From positions 3,357,535 through 3,421,534 of the forward strand of contig NC_021985.1 in assembly GCF_000444875.1 (NCBI RefSeq): DNA of 64,000 nucleotides, in the 5' to 3' direction. The notes beneath the pieces were generated by a model. It did no database searches, was not told the origin of the DNA, and was given only the letters and a program-made list of their open reading frames with translations. Positions 8,158 through 18,308 of this stretch are shown in pieces. Source of the stretch: Streptomyces collinus Tu 365. GTDB lineage: Bacteria; Actinomycetota; Actinomycetes; Streptomycetales; Streptomycetaceae. Every line of letters starts with the position of its first letter. Within the stretch, counting starts at the first letter, position 1. The position numbers and the translations under genes were made by a program.

Positions 8158-9999
8158 GTGCACGACAGCAGCACGGGTAGCACGGGAAGAACGGGAAACA
8201 CCGCACGGCCGTCCAGACGGGCCGTCCTCGCCGCCACCGCGGGCCTGACCGCCGCCCTGACCGTACCGGCCACCGCCCAGGCCGCCCCCGTCGACCAGCG
8301 CGGGCTGCGCGCCCTGATCTCCCGGATGTCCCTGGAGGAGAAGGTCGGCCAGCTCTTCGTGATGCGGGTCTACGGCCACTCGGCCACCGCGCCCGACCAG
8401 GCCGACATCGACGCCAACCTCGCGGAGATCGGGGTCCGCACGGCCGCCGAGCTGATCGCGAAGTACCGGGTCGGCGGCATCATCTACTTCACCTGGGCGC
8501 ACAACACCCGCGACCCGCACCAGATCGCGGACCTGTCCAACGGCATCCAGACGGCGTCCCTCGCGCAGCCCCGCGGCCTGCCGGTGCTCATCGCGACCGA
8601 CCAGGAGCACGGCATAGTGTGCAGGGTGGGCAAGCCGGCCACGCTGTTCCCGGGCGCGATGGCGATCGGGGCGGGCGGCTCGCGGTCCGACGCCCGCGCC
8701 CTGGGCCGCGTCTCCGGCGCCGAACTGCGCGCGATGGGGATCAACCAGGACTACTCGCCGGACGCCGACGTGAACGTCAACCCGGCCAACCCGGTGATCG
8801 GCGTACGGTCCTTCGGTGCCGACCCGGACGCGGTGGCGGCGCTGGTGGCGGCCGAGGTGAAGGGTTATCAGGGGTCCCGGGTCGCGGCGACGGCCAAGCA
8901 CTTCCCGGGGCACGGTGACACCGCCGTGGACAGCCACACCGGCTTCCCGGTCATCACCCACAGCAGGGACCTGTGGGAGCGGCTGGACGCGGTGCCCTTC
9001 CGCGCCGCGATCGAGGCGGGCATCGACTCGATCATGACCGCCCACATCCAGTTCCCGGCCCTCGACGACTCCGGGGACCCGGCGACGCTCTCGCACCCGA
9101 TCCTCACCGGCATCCTGCGCGGCGAACTCGGCTACGACGGGGTCGTGGTCACCGACTCGCTGGGCATGGAGGGCGTGCGCACCAAGTACGGCGACGACCG
9201 GGTGCCGGTGCTGGCCCTGAAGGCCGGCGTCGACCAGCTGCTCAACCCGCCCTCGATCGACGTGGCGTGGCACGCGGTGCTGAAGGCCGTCCAGGACGGC
9301 GAACTGACCGAGGCCCGTCTGGACGAATCGATCCTGCGCATCCTGCGGCTCAAGGCCCGGCTCGGGCTCCTGGAACGGGCGCACGTCACCCGGGCCGGCG
9401 TCGACCGGACGGTCGGCACCGCCGCCCACCTGGCCACCGCCGACCGGATCGCGGAGCGGACCACGACCCTGCTGGTGAACGAGGGGGGCGTCCTCCCGCT
9501 CGACAGCCGCACCGCGCCCAAGGTCCTCGTCGTCGGCGCCGACCCGGCCTCGCCGTCCGGCACCACGGGCCCGCCCACCGGCGTGCTGGCCGCCGCCCTC
9601 ACCGAACTCGGCTTCACCGCCACCGCGCTGTCCACCGGCACCGCACCCTCGGCGGCGGCGATCGACCGGGCAGTGACGGCGGCACAGGACGTGGACGCGG
9701 TGGTCGTCGGGACGTACAACGTGACGGCGAACAGCAGCCAGCGCACCCTGGTCGACCGACTGCTCGCCACCGGGCGGCCGGTGGTGGCGGTCGCCATCCG
9801 CAACCCCTACGACGCGGCCCAGCTCACCTCGGTGCGGGCCTGCCTGGCGACCTACTCCTGGACGGACGTGGAACTGCGCGCCGCCGCACGGGTGATCGCC
9901 GGCCGGGTGGCCCCGCGCGGCCGGCTCCCGGTGCCCGTGCAGCGGGCGGACGATCCGGCGCGGGTGCTGTATCCCCTGGGGTACGGCCTGTCGTACTAG
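8158..9999 (+). CDS. Secreted glycoside hydrolase family 3 protein (beta-N-acetylglucosaminidase-like)
   Basis: A 613-residue exported enzyme. Residues 1-40 are a signal peptide with twin arginines (RPSRRAVLAATAG) and a hydrophobic core ending near AQA. The GH3 N-terminal barrel follows: FVMRVYG, LIATDQEHG, then the NagZ-type signature KHFPGHGDTAVDSHTGFP. The likely nucleophile Asp is in VVTDSLGMEGV. A GH3 C-terminal domain completes it. Such enzymes release beta-linked GlcNAc from chitin or peptidoglycan fragments. The GTG start at 8158 is set by AAGGAG seven bases upstream; the open frame further upstream has no site. Confidence 0.9.
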   Translation: MHDSSTGSTGRTGNTARPSRRAVLAATAGLTAALTVPATAQAAPVDQRGLRALISRMSLEEKVGQLFVMRVYGHSATAPDQADIDANLAEIGVRTAAELIAKYRVGGIIYFTWAHNTRDPHQIADLSNGIQTASLAQPRGLPVLIATDQEHGIVCRVGKPATLFPGAMAIGAGGSRSDARALGRVSGAELRAMGINQDYSPDADVNVNPANPVIGVRSFGADPDAVAALVAAEVKGYQGSRVAATAKHFPGHGDTAVDSHTGFPVITHSRDLWERLDAVPFRAAIEAGIDSIMTAHIQFPALDDSGDPATLSHPILTGILRGELGYDGVVVTDSLGMEGVRTKYGDDRVPVLALKAGVDQLLNPPSIDVAWHAVLKAVQDGELTEARLDESILRILRLKARLGLLERAHVTRAGVDRTVGTAAHLATADRIAERTTTLLVNEGGVLPLDSRTAPKVLVVGADPASPSGTTGPPTGVLAAALTELGFTATALSTGTAPSAAAIDRAVTAAQDVDAVVVGTYNVTANSSQRTLVDRLLATGRPVVAVAIRNPYDAAQLTSVRACLATYSWTDVELRAAARVIAGRVAPRGRLPVPVQRADDPARVLYPLGYGLSY

Positions 10000-10101
10000 C
10001 CGTACGCCGTCCACCGGGGCGGAACGTCCCCGGAGGGCGGAAAACCTCCCGCACGCCTGGCGTGGCCCCGCGGCCGGGGTCACGCTGGGCGGGGGTGTGC
10101 G

Positions 10102-10836
10102 ATGCGCGGACGAGGCGGCGTGGGAGGGGTGCACCGGCCACGGCAGGGCGGCCCCGTCCGCCCCTTGACCGGAGTGTCGGCCCGCGTCGGTCCGACCGCC
10201 CGGACCGCCCTCGTCGCCGTGGCCGCCGTGACCGTGCTGGCCGCCCTGCTCACCGGCTGCCGGGGCCCGGCCGGCGCTCCCGCGGGCGACGCCCGGTCCG
10301 CTCCGGGGCGCGCCGCAGGCCACGGTGCCCCGTTCCTCGCGGTGGGCGCGTGCAGTTCCTTCGGCACCGTGAGTTCCACCGAGGTGCCCTGCGCGGGCGA
10401 GCGTGCCGCCGCCCGGGTCGTCGCCCGCCACGACGGCGCGGTCACCGGCGGCCCACCGTGCCCGCCGACCACCGACTTCGTCCTGCGCATCAGCGCGCAG
10501 CGACCCGCGCACGACCCGGGTGACGAGGACGGCGAGGACGGCGAGGACGGCGACGGCGCGATCCCGCAGGGCTACGCCTGCATGCGCAATCTGGAGCCCC
10601 CGCACCCGGGCGACCCCGGCGCCGGCGGCGGCCCGCGCACCATCCCCGGGGACTGCCTCTACGACTCGGGCCGCGGCCAGGTACGGGAGACGGCCTGCGA
10701 CGGCTCCGGCCGCCGCGCACCGCGGTACCGGATCACCGAGGCCACCACCAGCCGCCGGGCCTGCCCCGCCTCCACCGTCCTCTACGTCCAGCTCGCCGGC
10801 GACCGCCCGGTGGGCTGTGCCCGCCGGGCCCGCTGA
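10102..10836 (+). CDS. Putative lipoprotein of unknown function
   Basis: A protein of about 244 residues with a hydrophobic segment ending in the lipobox LLTGC, so it should be acylated and held on the outer face of the membrane. Cys residues recur in the mature part (VGACSSFGT, EVPCAG, YACMRNL, GDCLYDSG, ETACDG, RRACPAS, VGCARRA). This suggests disulfide-bonded repeats, with a pattern of spaced Cys and short acidic linkers (DEDGEDGEDGD). I do not recognise a domain. The start is uncertain: ATG 10102 gives a long basic leader, and GTG 10174 would place the lipobox Cys at residue 29. Confidence 0.7.
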   Translation: MRGRGGVGGVHRPRQGGPVRPLTGVSARVGPTARTALVAVAAVTVLAALLTGCRGPAGAPAGDARSAPGRAAGHGAPFLAVGACSSFGTVSSTEVPCAGERAAARVVARHDGAVTGGPPCPPTTDFVLRISAQRPAHDPGDEDGEDGEDGDGAIPQGYACMRNLEPPHPGDPGAGGGPRTIPGDCLYDSGRGQVRETACDGSGRRAPRYRITEATTSRRACPASTVLYVQLAGDRPVGCARRAR

Positions 10837-10840
10837 CGCG

Positions 10841-10878
10841 CCGACGGCGGAGCCCGCGGGTGCGGACTCCGCCGTCGG
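10841..10878. terminator. Bidirectional hairpin terminator
   Basis: CCGACGGCGGAG (10841-10852) pairs perfectly with CTCCGCCGTCGG (10867-10878) over a 14-base loop. It sits in the 60-bp gap between convergent genes ending at 10836 and 10897, so it can stop transcripts from both sides. Confidence 0.85.
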
Positions 10879-10896
10879 TGGCCGTTTCGCCGGGGG

Positions 10897-12330
10897 CTAC
10901 GGCCGCAGGCCGGGCTCCCGCTCCACGGCACCCGCGTCGAGGCGGGCGTCGTGGCGGGCCAGCGGCTTCGCCGCGGACGGGTCGGACCGCACCGCCGGGG
11001 ACGCGACCCCGGCCCACTGGAGGATCCGCGCCGTCGCCAGGGCCTTCTGGTCGGGCACCAGACCGGCGACGTTCGCGCCGTGGTTCAGGCCGGGGGCCGT
11101 GAACACGTAGGAGTCACGGGCGCCCGCGCCGAGGCGGAAGCGCTCCGAGCCCCAGGGGTCGTTCTGCCCGTACACGAACAGCATGTGGGTGGCGTGGTGG
11201 CGGACCCACGTGTCGACGTCCCGCATCGCGTCCGGCTGGAAGCGCATCGGGATGGAACGGGGCACGAAGTTGCGCGGCGGCTGGTAGCCGTAGCGGACCA
11301 ACTCGCGCTCGATGTAGGGGAAGTGGATGGTCGGCGCGCCCAGCTGGGTGCCGGCCTGGTAGTAGTACGGCGTGTAGGTCTCCAGCCCCTGGTCGGTGTA
11401 GGCGGAGAAGCCGGAGATGGTGTCGACCGAGTCCCAGATCGCGTCGTCGGCGGCGTGCGCCGCGTCCGCGGGGATCGAGTCGCAGTCCTTCAGCAGGCTG
11501 TACTGCCAGAAGCCCCACACGTAGTCGAGGACGACCGCCTCGTAGGCCCTGTCCAGGCCGCCGATGGTGTCGAAGGTGTAGCCGTTGTCGGCGGCGTACC
11601 GGGCGTACTTCTCCTCCAGGGAGGTGCGCCGGACCAGGGCCTCGCGCTGGACGGCGTTCAGGCGGTCCCGGCACTCCTTCGTGCCGACCTTGGCGAAGAA
11701 GCGGTCGTAGGCCGAGTCCTCGTTGTTCACCACGTCGTTCGGGGCGACGTAGGCGACCACGCCGTCCATGTCGCGGGGGTAGAAGCGCTCGTAGTAGGTG
11801 GCCGTCATGCCGCCCTTGGAGCCGCCGGTGGCCAGCCAGTTGGCGCCGTAGACCGGCTTCAGCGCCTCGTAGACGCTGTGCTGGTCGCTCGCCGCCTGCC
11901 AGATGTCCAGCTTGGACCAGTCGGCCGGGTCGGGCCGGGAGGGTGTGAAGAAGCGGTACTCCAGGGAGACCTGGTTGCCGTCCACGATCTGGGTGGGCTC
12001 GCGGCGGGACGGTGTCGTGGAGACGTTGTAGCCGCTGGTGTAGAAGACCGTCGGGCGGCTCACGTCCTTGTGCAGCACGGTGATGCGCTGCTGGAAGGTG
12101 CCGCGGTCCGGGTGCCGGTGGTCGACCGGCTGGGTGAAGTTCAGGACGAAGTACCGGTAGCCGGGGTACGGCTTCTCCTGCACCAGGCTGATGCCCGGTA
12201 TCGCCAGGAGGCGGTCCTTGATGTCGGTGGGCCCCGATGCGGCCGACGGGGCGGCGGTGGCCGCCCCGGCTGTGCTCAGCGTGCCTATGAACACGGTGAG
12301 CGCCAGCAGCCATCTGAGCGCCTTGCGCAT
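10897..12330 (-). CDS. Secreted S37-family peptidase (PS-10/tripeptidyl aminopeptidase-like)
   Basis: A 477-residue exported serine peptidase. It has a Sec signal at residues 1-28 (MRKALRWLLALTVFIGTLSTAGAATAA), the oxyanion strand TVFYTSGYNV, and the nucleophile elbow in WLATGGSKGGMTATYYERFYP, the family S37 form of GxSxG. The likely Asp/His partners lie in YGQNDPWGSERF and GLNHGANVA. Members remove short N-terminal peptides in Streptomyces culture fluid. I chose ATG at 12328-12330 because AGGGGAG is then seven bases upstream; the GTG six bases earlier is too close to that site. It is monocistronic. Confidence 0.9.
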   Translation of the reverse strand: MRKALRWLLALTVFIGTLSTAGAATAAPSAASGPTDIKDRLLAIPGISLVQEKPYPGYRYFVLNFTQPVDHRHPDRGTFQQRITVLHKDVSRPTVFYTSGYNVSTTPSRREPTQIVDGNQVSLEYRFFTPSRPDPADWSKLDIWQAASDQHSVYEALKPVYGANWLATGGSKGGMTATYYERFYPRDMDGVVAYVAPNDVVNNEDSAYDRFFAKVGTKECRDRLNAVQREALVRRTSLEEKYARYAADNGYTFDTIGGLDRAYEAVVLDYVWGFWQYSLLKDCDSIPADAAHAADDAIWDSVDTISGFSAYTDQGLETYTPYYYQAGTQLGAPTIHFPYIERELVRYGYQPPRNFVPRSIPMRFQPDAMRDVDTWVRHHATHMLFVYGQNDPWGSERFRLGAGARDSYVFTAPGLNHGANVAGLVPDQKALATARILQWAGVASPAVRSDPSAAKPLARHDARLDAGAVEREPGLRP

Positions 12331-12434
12331 GCGCACTCTCCCCTGTGAGACAGATGTGCGCCGGAAGCTAGTGGAGCAACAGCCATGACACCAGAGGGAG
12401 TTGTATGGTTTGGCGAGGTCTGCGGCTTACGTGG

Positions 12435-12824
12435 TCAGCACAGGATCCAGCCGGAGCTGACCGAGTCGCCGTTCACCGAGCCCTTCACCCACACGCAGCG
12501 CTGCCCGGCGTGCACGGTCACGGGCCCCGCGTGGTGCGTGAACCTGCCCCTTTCCACCACCGGCCGGTTGCCGCGGGCCTGCACGCTGACCGACATCACG
12601 CGCCTCGTACCGGGGTCGCGGGCCACGGTGACGGCGCAGACGTAACCGCCGCGCTTGTAGACGTGCACCGCACCGGCGCCGAAGGGAAGCGTCCGCACCT
12701 CGCGCCCCGCGCAGCCGTCCGTCGCCGCCGAGGCGGTGCCGGGTGCCGCGAGGGCGAGCGCGCCGGACGCGGCCAGCACGGCCGCGCCCAGCGCCAGACG
12801 CCTGCGTATCGCACCACTGTCCAC
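12435..12824 (-). CDS. Small secreted protein with four cysteines
   Basis: 129 residues with a signal peptide (RRRLALGAAVLAASGALALA...ASA) and a mature part of about 90 residues carrying four Cys (DGCAGRE, GGYVCAVTV, GQRCVWVK, GWILC at the very end), probably two disulfides. The mature domain is rich in short beta-prone strands. I do not recognise a function; it is a lineage-specific extracellular protein. The GTG start at 12822-12824 is supported by GGGGAGGAC six bases upstream. Confidence 0.75.
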   Translation of the reverse strand: MDSGAIRRRLALGAAVLAASGALALAAPGTASAATDGCAGREVRTLPFGAGAVHVYKRGGYVCAVTVARDPGTRRVMSVSVQARGNRPVVERGRFTHHAGPVTVHAGQRCVWVKGSVNGDSVSSGWILC

Positions 12825-12977
12825 TGTCGTCCTCCCCGTACCGCCGTCACTCGTCACCGATGACCGTACTGGTGTACGGACGCGCGACATGTGTCGGATG
12901 GTTGCACGACCGTCAGAAGCACGTTCCCGCCGCCCCTCGGGGAACGGCGCGTCGCCGGCCGTGCGGCCGGGGGCGGT

Positions 12978-15900
12978 TCAGCGGGGGACACCCACCGGCT
13001 CCTCCGGCTCGGACCGGCCGACGAAGGTGCGCCACAGCTCCGCGTACCGGCCGCCGAGCGCCAGGAGTTCCTCGTGCGTGCCGTCCTCGGCCACCCGGCC
13101 GTGGTCCATGACCACCACCCGGTCCGCGCGGGCGGCCGTGGTCAGCCGGTGGGCGACCACCAGCGTCGTACGGCGGCCGGCCAGCCGGTCGGTGGCCTGG
13201 TTGACCTGGGCCTCCGTGGCCAGGTCCAGGGCGGCGGTGGCCTCGTCGAGCAGCAGGACGTCGGGGTCGACCAGCTCCGCGCGGGCGAGCGCGATGAGCT
13301 GGCGCTGGCCGGCCGAGAGGTTGCGGCCGCGCTCGGCGACCTCGTGCAGGTAGCCGCCGTCGAGGGTGGCGACCATCTCGTGCGCGCCGACCGCCCGGGC
13401 CGCCGCCTCGACCTCGGCGTCGGTGGCGTCGGGGCGGCCGTAGGCGATGGCGTCGCGGACGGTGCCGGGGAAGAGGTACGCCTCCTGCGGCACGACGCCG
13501 AGGCGGTGCCGGTACGCGGTCAGGTCCAGCGTCCGCAGCTCCGCGCCGTCGACCGTGACCCGGCCGGAGGTGGGGTCGTAGAACCGGGCCACCAGCTTGA
13601 CCAGGGTCGACTTGCCGGCGCCCGTCTCGCCGACGAACGCCACCGTCTGCCCGGCCGGGATGGTCAGGTCGATGCCGGTCAGCGCCTCCTCGTCGGCGCC
13701 GTAGGCGAAGTGCACGTCCTCGAAGGCGATGTCGCCGCGCAGGGTGCCGACCTCCCGGGGCTCGTCGGCGGTCCGGGTCGAGGTCGGCTCGCGCAGCAGT
13801 TCCTGGATGCGGCCGAGGGAGACCGTGGCCTGCTGGTAGCCGTCGAAGACCTGGGAGAGCTGCTGGACCGGGGCGAAGAACAGGTCGATGTAGAGCAGGT
13901 AGGCGACCAGGGCGCCCGTGGTCAGGGTGGCGGCCTCGATGCGGCCCGCGCCCGCGATCAGGACGGCCGCGGCGGCCACCGAGCTCAGCAGCTGTACGAA
14001 CGGGAAGTACACGGATATCAGCCACTGACCGCGGATCCGGGCCTGCCGGTAGCTGTCGCTGCGCTCGGCGAACCGCCGCCCGCCGTCCCGCTCGCGCCGG
14101 AAGGCCTGCACGATCCTGAGTCCGGCCACCGACTCCTGGAGGTCGGCGTTGACCACCGAGACCCGCTCCCGGGCGAGCTCGTACGCCTTCACGCTGGCCC
14201 GGCGGAAGAAGAACGTCGCGATGATCAGCGGGGGCAGCGTGGCGAAGACGACGAGGGCGAGCTGGACGTCGATGACCAGCAGCACGACCATGATGCCGAA
14301 GAAGGTGACGACCGAGACGAACGCCGTGACCAGCCCGGTCTGCAGGAACGTGGACAGGGCGTCGACGTCCGTCGTCATCCGGGTCATGATCCGGCCGGTC
14401 AGCTCGCGCTCGTAGTAGTCGAGGCCGAGCCGCTGGAGCTGGGAGAAGATCTTCAGCCGCAGCGCGTACAGCACGCGCTCGCCGGTACGGCCGGTCATCC
14501 GGGTCTCGCCGACCTGCGCGCCCCACTGGACCGCCACGGTCAGCAGGCCGAGCAGCGAGGCCGCCCAGACCGCGCCGACGGCCGTCTTGGTCACGCCCGC
14601 GTCGATGCCGTGCCGGATCAGCACCGGCAGCAGCAGGCCGGCGCCCGCGTCCACGGCGACCAGCACCAGGCTGACCAGCAGGGGCAGCCCGAAGCCGCGC
14701 AGCAGGCGGCGCAGGCCGTACGACTCCTCCGCGCGGACCGCACGGGCCTCGTCGACGTCCGGGGTGTCGGTGGCCGGGGGCAGCGCCTCCACCAGGGCCA
14801 GCAGCTCCGGGGTGGCCGGGGTGCCGGAGAGCGTCGCGTCCTTGGCGCTCCCGGCCTCGCGGTCGCCCGTCCACAGCCTGGGGGTGACGCCCCGCTCGGC
14901 GTCGAACTCGGCGTCCAGTTCGTCGCGGACCGAGGTGTCCTCGCTCGGCCCGGCCGGCAGGGCGTGGCCCGGGGAGACCCCGCCCAGCTCGTCCGGGTCG
15001 GTCAGCAGGCGGCGGTAGAGGGCGGAGCGCTCCTGGAGTTCGTCGTGCGTGCCGAGGTCGGAGAGCCGGCCGCCGTCGAGGACGGCGATGCGGTCGGCGA
15101 GGTTGAGGGTGGAGCGGCGGTGTGCGATGAGCAGGGTGGTGCGGCCCCGCATGACCTGCTTCAGCGCCTCGTGGATCTCGTGCTCGACCCGGGCGTCCAC
15201 CGCCGAGGTGGCGTCGTCGAGGACCAGCAGGCGCGGGTCGGTGAGCAGGGCCCGGGCGAGCGCGACGCGCTGGCGCTGGCCACCGGACAGGGTGAGTCCG
15301 TGCTCGCCGACCAAGGTGTCGTAGCCGGCGGGCAGCTCGGCGATGAAACGGTCCGCCTGGGCGGCGCGCGCGGCGGCCTCGATCTCCTCCTGGGTGGCGT
15401 CGGGACGGCCGTAGGCGATGTTGGCGCGGACGGTGTCCGAGAAGAGGAAGGAGTCCTCGGGGACCAGGCCGATCGCGGCCCGCAGGGAGTCCAGGGTCAG
15501 CTCGCGCACGTCGTGGCCGCCGATCAGGACGGCGCCGTGGGTCACGTCGTAGAAGCGCGGCAGGAGCAGCGAGAGGGTGGACTTGCCGGAGCCGGAGGAG
15601 CCGACGACGGCGAGGGTCTCGCCGGGGCGTATGCCGAAGCTGAGCCCGTCCAGGACCTTGCGGTCCTGGTCGTAGCCGAAGGACACGTCGTCGAACTCGA
15701 CGGTGGCGGGCGCCTCGGCCGGCAGGGTCTTGGTGCCCTCGCGCAGGGTGGGCTCGGTGTCGATCAGCTCCAGGACGCGCTCGGTGCCGGCGCGGGCCTG
15801 CTGGCCGACGGTGAGCACGACGGCGAGCATCCGGCCCGGACCGACGAGCTGGGCGAGGTAGGTGGAGAAGGCGACGAAGGTGCCGAGGGTGATGTGGCCG

Positions 15901-16706
15901 CGCACGGCCAGCCAGCCGCCGAGCGCCAGCATGGCGACCTGGCCGAGGGCGGGGACCGCCTGCAGGGCCGGGGTGTACCTGCTGTTCAGCCGGATCGTGC
16001 GCATCCGGCCCGCGAACAGCCGGCGGCCGACCTCGCGCAGCTTGCCGGTCTCCTGCTCCTCCTGCCCGAACCCCTTCACCACGCGGACGCCGCTGACGGC
16101 GCCGTCCACCACTCCGGCGACCGCGGCGGCCTGGGCCTGGGCGTACCAGGTGGCGGGGTGGAGCTTGGTGCGGCTGCGTTTGGCGATCCAGCCGAGGGCC
16201 GGGCCCACGGCCAGGGCGACCAGGGTGAGGGGCAGCGACAGCCACGCCATGATCACCAGGGAGATCACGAAGAGCAGGAGGTTCCCGATGGTCATCGGGA
16301 GCATGAAGAGCAGGCCCTGGATGAGCTGGAGGTCGCTGGTGGCGCGGCCGACGACCTGCCCGGTGGACAGCTCGTCCTGACGGCGGCCGTCGAGCCGGGT
16401 GAGGGTGCCGTACATCTCGGTCCGCAGGTCGTGCTGGACGTCGAGGGCGAGCCGGCCGCCGTAGTAGCGGCGGACGAAGGCGGAGGCGTAGACGAGGAGC
16501 GCGGCGGCTATCAGGGCGCCCGCCCACACGGCCATGGAACGGCTGTGGTCGCCGATCACGTCGTCGATGATCACCTTGGTGATCAGCGGGACGACGGCCA
16601 GCACCGCCATGCCGGCGAGCGAGGCGCCGAGGGCGAGGACGACGTCCTTCGGATACCGCCAGGCGTACCCCGCCAGCCGTCGTGCCCATCCCCGTTGCGC
16701 TGCCAC
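12978..16706 (-). CDS. Single-chain ABC exporter with two TMD-NBD halves (asymmetric)
   Basis: A 1242-residue fusion ordered TMD1 (about 15-320), NBD1 (about 335-575), linker (about 590-680), TMD2 (about 690-985) and NBD2 (about 1000-1235). NBD1 has Walker [10 protein letters not shown] near 368, signature LSGGQRQR, but a Walker B ending [11 protein letters not shown] (Asp where the catalytic Glu belongs) and VPED in place of the Q-loop. NBD2 has GETGAGKST near 1025, VPQEAYLF, signature LSAGQRQL and canonical [11 protein letters not shown]. This matches heterodimeric multidrug exporters with one degenerate ATP site, here fused. Start GTG 16706 follows GGAAGG. It is alone, with no hint of substrate. 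Confidence 0.92.
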   Translation of the reverse strand: MAAQRGWARRLAGYAWRYPKDVVLALGASLAGMAVLAVVPLITKVIIDDVIGDHSRSMAVWAGALIAAALLVYASAFVRRYYGGRLALDVQHDLRTEMYGTLTRLDGRRQDELSTGQVVGRATSDLQLIQGLLFMLPMTIGNLLLFVISLVIMAWLSLPLTLVALAVGPALGWIAKRSRTKLHPATWYAQAQAAAVAGVVDGAVSGVRVVKGFGQEEQETGKLREVGRRLFAGRMRTIRLNSRYTPALQAVPALGQVAMLALGGWLAVRGHITLGTFVAFSTYLAQLVGPGRMLAVVLTVGQQARAGTERVLELIDTEPTLREGTKTLPAEAPATVEFDDVSFGYDQDRKVLDGLSFGIRPGETLAVVGSSGSGKSTLSLLLPRFYDVTHGAVLIGGHDVRELTLDSLRAAIGLVPEDSFLFSDTVRANIAYGRPDATQEEIEAAARAAQADRFIAELPAGYDTLVGEHGLTLSGGQRQRVALARALLTDPRLLVLDDATSAVDARVEHEIHEALKQVMRGRTTLLIAHRRSTLNLADRIAVLDGGRLSDLGTHDELQERSALYRRLLTDPDELGGVSPGHALPAGPSEDTSVRDELDAEFDAERGVTPRLWTGDREAGSAKDATLSGTPATPELLALVEALPPATDTPDVDEARAVRAEESYGLRRLLRGFGLPLLVSLVLVAVDAGAGLLLPVLIRHGIDAGVTKTAVGAVWAASLLGLLTVAVQWGAQVGETRMTGRTGERVLYALRLKIFSQLQRLGLDYYERELTGRIMTRMTTDVDALSTFLQTGLVTAFVSVVTFFGIMVVLLVIDVQLALVVFATLPPLIIATFFFRRASVKAYELARERVSVVNADLQESVAGLRIVQAFRRERDGGRRFAERSDSYRQARIRGQWLISVYFPFVQLLSSVAAAAVLIAGAGRIEAATLTTGALVAYLLYIDLFFAPVQQLSQVFDGYQQATVSLGRIQELLREPTSTRTADEPREVGTLRGDIAFEDVHFAYGADEEALTGIDLTIPAGQTVAFVGETGAGKSTLVKLVARFYDPTSGRVTVDGAELRTLDLTAYRHRLGVVPQEAYLFPGTVRDAIAYGRPDATDAEVEAAARAVGAHEMVATLDGGYLHEVAERGRNLSAGQRQLIALARAELVDPDVLLLDEATAALDLATEAQVNQATDRLAGRRTTLVVAHRLTTAARADRVVVMDHGRVAEDGTHEELLALGGRYAELWRTFVGRSEPEEPVGVPR

Positions 16707-16876
16707 GCCGGTGCCTTCCGTTCGACCTGTTCTTCCGGAAGGCACCAACACCGCGGGAAGCGGATTTCATCCCTCCGCAACAATCCGGAGGCCGGTTCCG
16801 GACAGGTACCCGCAGGTCACGGGTGACGGGAGTGACCGCCGTCCGGTCTCGGCCGGCCGGCGGCGGTCACCCGGTG

Positions 16877-17800
16877 TCAGCCGCCCGCGGGCACCGCCGG
16901 GAACGCCTCGCTCGGCGTGGTGGTCGGCTTGTAGCGCAGCGAGGTGGCGGCGGTCGTCGCCGGGACGAGGTCCTTGTGGATGGCCTTCGCCACGTTCTGG
17001 ATGGTGGTGACGCCGTAGTCCATGGTGCTGTTGTCCCAGGTCAGCACGGACATCATGTAGTCGTGGCCGCCGCCGCTGAAGGTGCCGAGGCTGTGCACCC
17101 GCCAGCCGTGCGTGGAGCGCTGCAGCCAGCCGTTCTTGACGTGCACGGTGACCGTGGACGGCGCGCCGGCCGGCGTGCCCCAGCGCTGGGAGGAGATGAC
17201 CTGGCCCATGAGCTTGAGGATGTAGGCGCGGGAGTTGTCGCTCAGGACCGTGTTGCCGGCGGTGACCAGTTTGAGCAGCTTCTGCTCGTCGGTGACGTTC
17301 TCCTGGGTCAGGCCCCAGTAGCCGTTGGCACCCGGGACGGTCTTGGTCATCCCGGCGGCGGCCAGGAAGCCCTTGATCTTCGTCATGCCGAGCTGCTTCC
17401 AGAGCGTGCTGGTCGCGGCGTTGTCCGACTTGGTGATCATGGACTGGGCGAGCGAGGTCTCGCGGTCGGTCAGATAGCGGTCGTGCTTCTTGGCGTCCCA
17501 CAGCAGCGTGGCGAGGACGGTGACCTTCACCGTGCTGGCCGAGTCGTACGCGGAGGTGGCCCGCAACGCGCACGTCGTCTTGGTGGTGCGGTCGTAGACG
17601 CCCACCGCGACCGTGCTCCTGCGGTTCGCCAGCGCCGCCGTGATGTCCTTCTGCAGCTTGGTGGCCAGGCCCGCCTTGGCGGACGTGCAGCTCACGGCCG
17701 GCGTGGCCGCGGCGGCCGGGGTGGCGGCACTGACCGCCGGGACGAGCAGCGCACCGCCGACGGCGGCCGCGAGCACCCGACCGGATATCCGGTAAGTCAT
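16877..17800 (-). CDS. Secreted beta-lactamase/PBP-like serine hydrolase
   Basis: A 307-residue exported protein. It has a signal peptide at residues 1-32, then the penicillin-recognising fold: nucleophile motif S89-T-V-K92, S125-D126-N127 and K222-N223-G224, with Asn in place of the usual Thr/Ser of the KTG triad. A clear class A Glu166-type omega loop (ExxLN) is not visible, so it may be a peptidase or cell-wall hydrolase rather than a true beta-lactamase. Two Cys (SCTSAK and TTCALR) could form a disulfide. ATG 17800 gives a good signal peptide. Likely monocistronic. Confidence 0.85.
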   Translation of the reverse strand: MTYRISGRVLAAAVGGALLVPAVSAATPAAAATPAVSCTSAKAGLATKLQKDITAALANRRSTVAVGVYDRTTKTTCALRATSAYDSASTVKVTVLATLLWDAKKHDRYLTDRETSLAQSMITKSDNAATSTLWKQLGMTKIKGFLAAAGMTKTVPGANGYWGLTQENVTDEQKLLKLVTAGNTVLSDNSRAYILKLMGQVISSQRWGTPAGAPSTVTVHVKNGWLQRSTHGWRVHSLGTFSGGGHDYMMSVLTWDNSTMDYGVTTIQNVAKAIHKDLVPATTAATSLRYKPTTTPSEAFPAVPAGG

Positions 17801-17968
17801 GAAGAGTTCCCCTTGAACGTCGTACGGGCGTCCCCCTGAACGCCGTTGAGCGCACCCGTGCGCTGCCTGAGTGGACCAGCAAGGGGAGTGAAAAGTTGTA
17901 CGCGCGTTCGCTGCGCGCCAGTTCGAGGAGAGAAGGGGAGGTGGGGTCGTGTGCTCGGTCGGCCGGTG

Positions 17969-18190
17969 TCAGGAGGCGAGCCGGCCGGTCGCGGCGTCGA
18001 CGACGGTGACGTACCGTCAGCCCGTACAGGCGCCCGGCCCGGTTGATCCGCACGTCGAGGCTGCGGGGCACGGCCACCCCGCGCTCCTTGAACCGCCAGG
18101 AGGTGACCCAGCCGACCCCGCCCTCGTCCTTGCGCGCTCGTCGCCCCGCGCGTCGCGCCGGTGAGGCGGGACGCCCAGCGGTAACCACCT
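17969..18190 (-). pseudogene. Remnant of an unknown gene with a frameshift
   Basis: Reading leftward, a protein-like stretch (GWVTSWRFKERGVAVPRSL followed by DVRINRAGRLYGLT) ends near 18015. The plausible continuation YVTVVDAATGRLAS plus stop (17969-17971) is in the neighbouring frame, as if one base had been gained around 18011-18016. No good upstream body of the gene is visible, so this looks like a truncated C-terminus left in the 508-bp gap between 17800 and 18309. The parent family is not recognised. The rest of the gap holds nothing I can support. Confidence 0.4.
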
Positions 18191-18308
18191 GACGGCGTGC
18201 TCGACTTGGCGCCCGCGGGTCAGGGCCGGCACTTCAGGATCACCGGGGCGGACGGGCCGGGCGCCCGGCGTGGTTCCCCGCCGGGCGGGGCGGAGAAGAG
18301 GCGGGACC

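Noticed and set aside
12891..16826. A very long rightward open frame antisense to the ABC exporter gene
   Set aside because: It is a by-product of extreme third-position GC; its translation is low-complexity Gly/Arg/Val/Gln-rich without domains, while the minus strand has a clear ABC exporter.
16707..16876. Possible small gene between the ABC exporter and the serine hydrolase
   Set aside because: Only short frames with no ribosome site; the space is adequately explained as promoter and terminator sequence.
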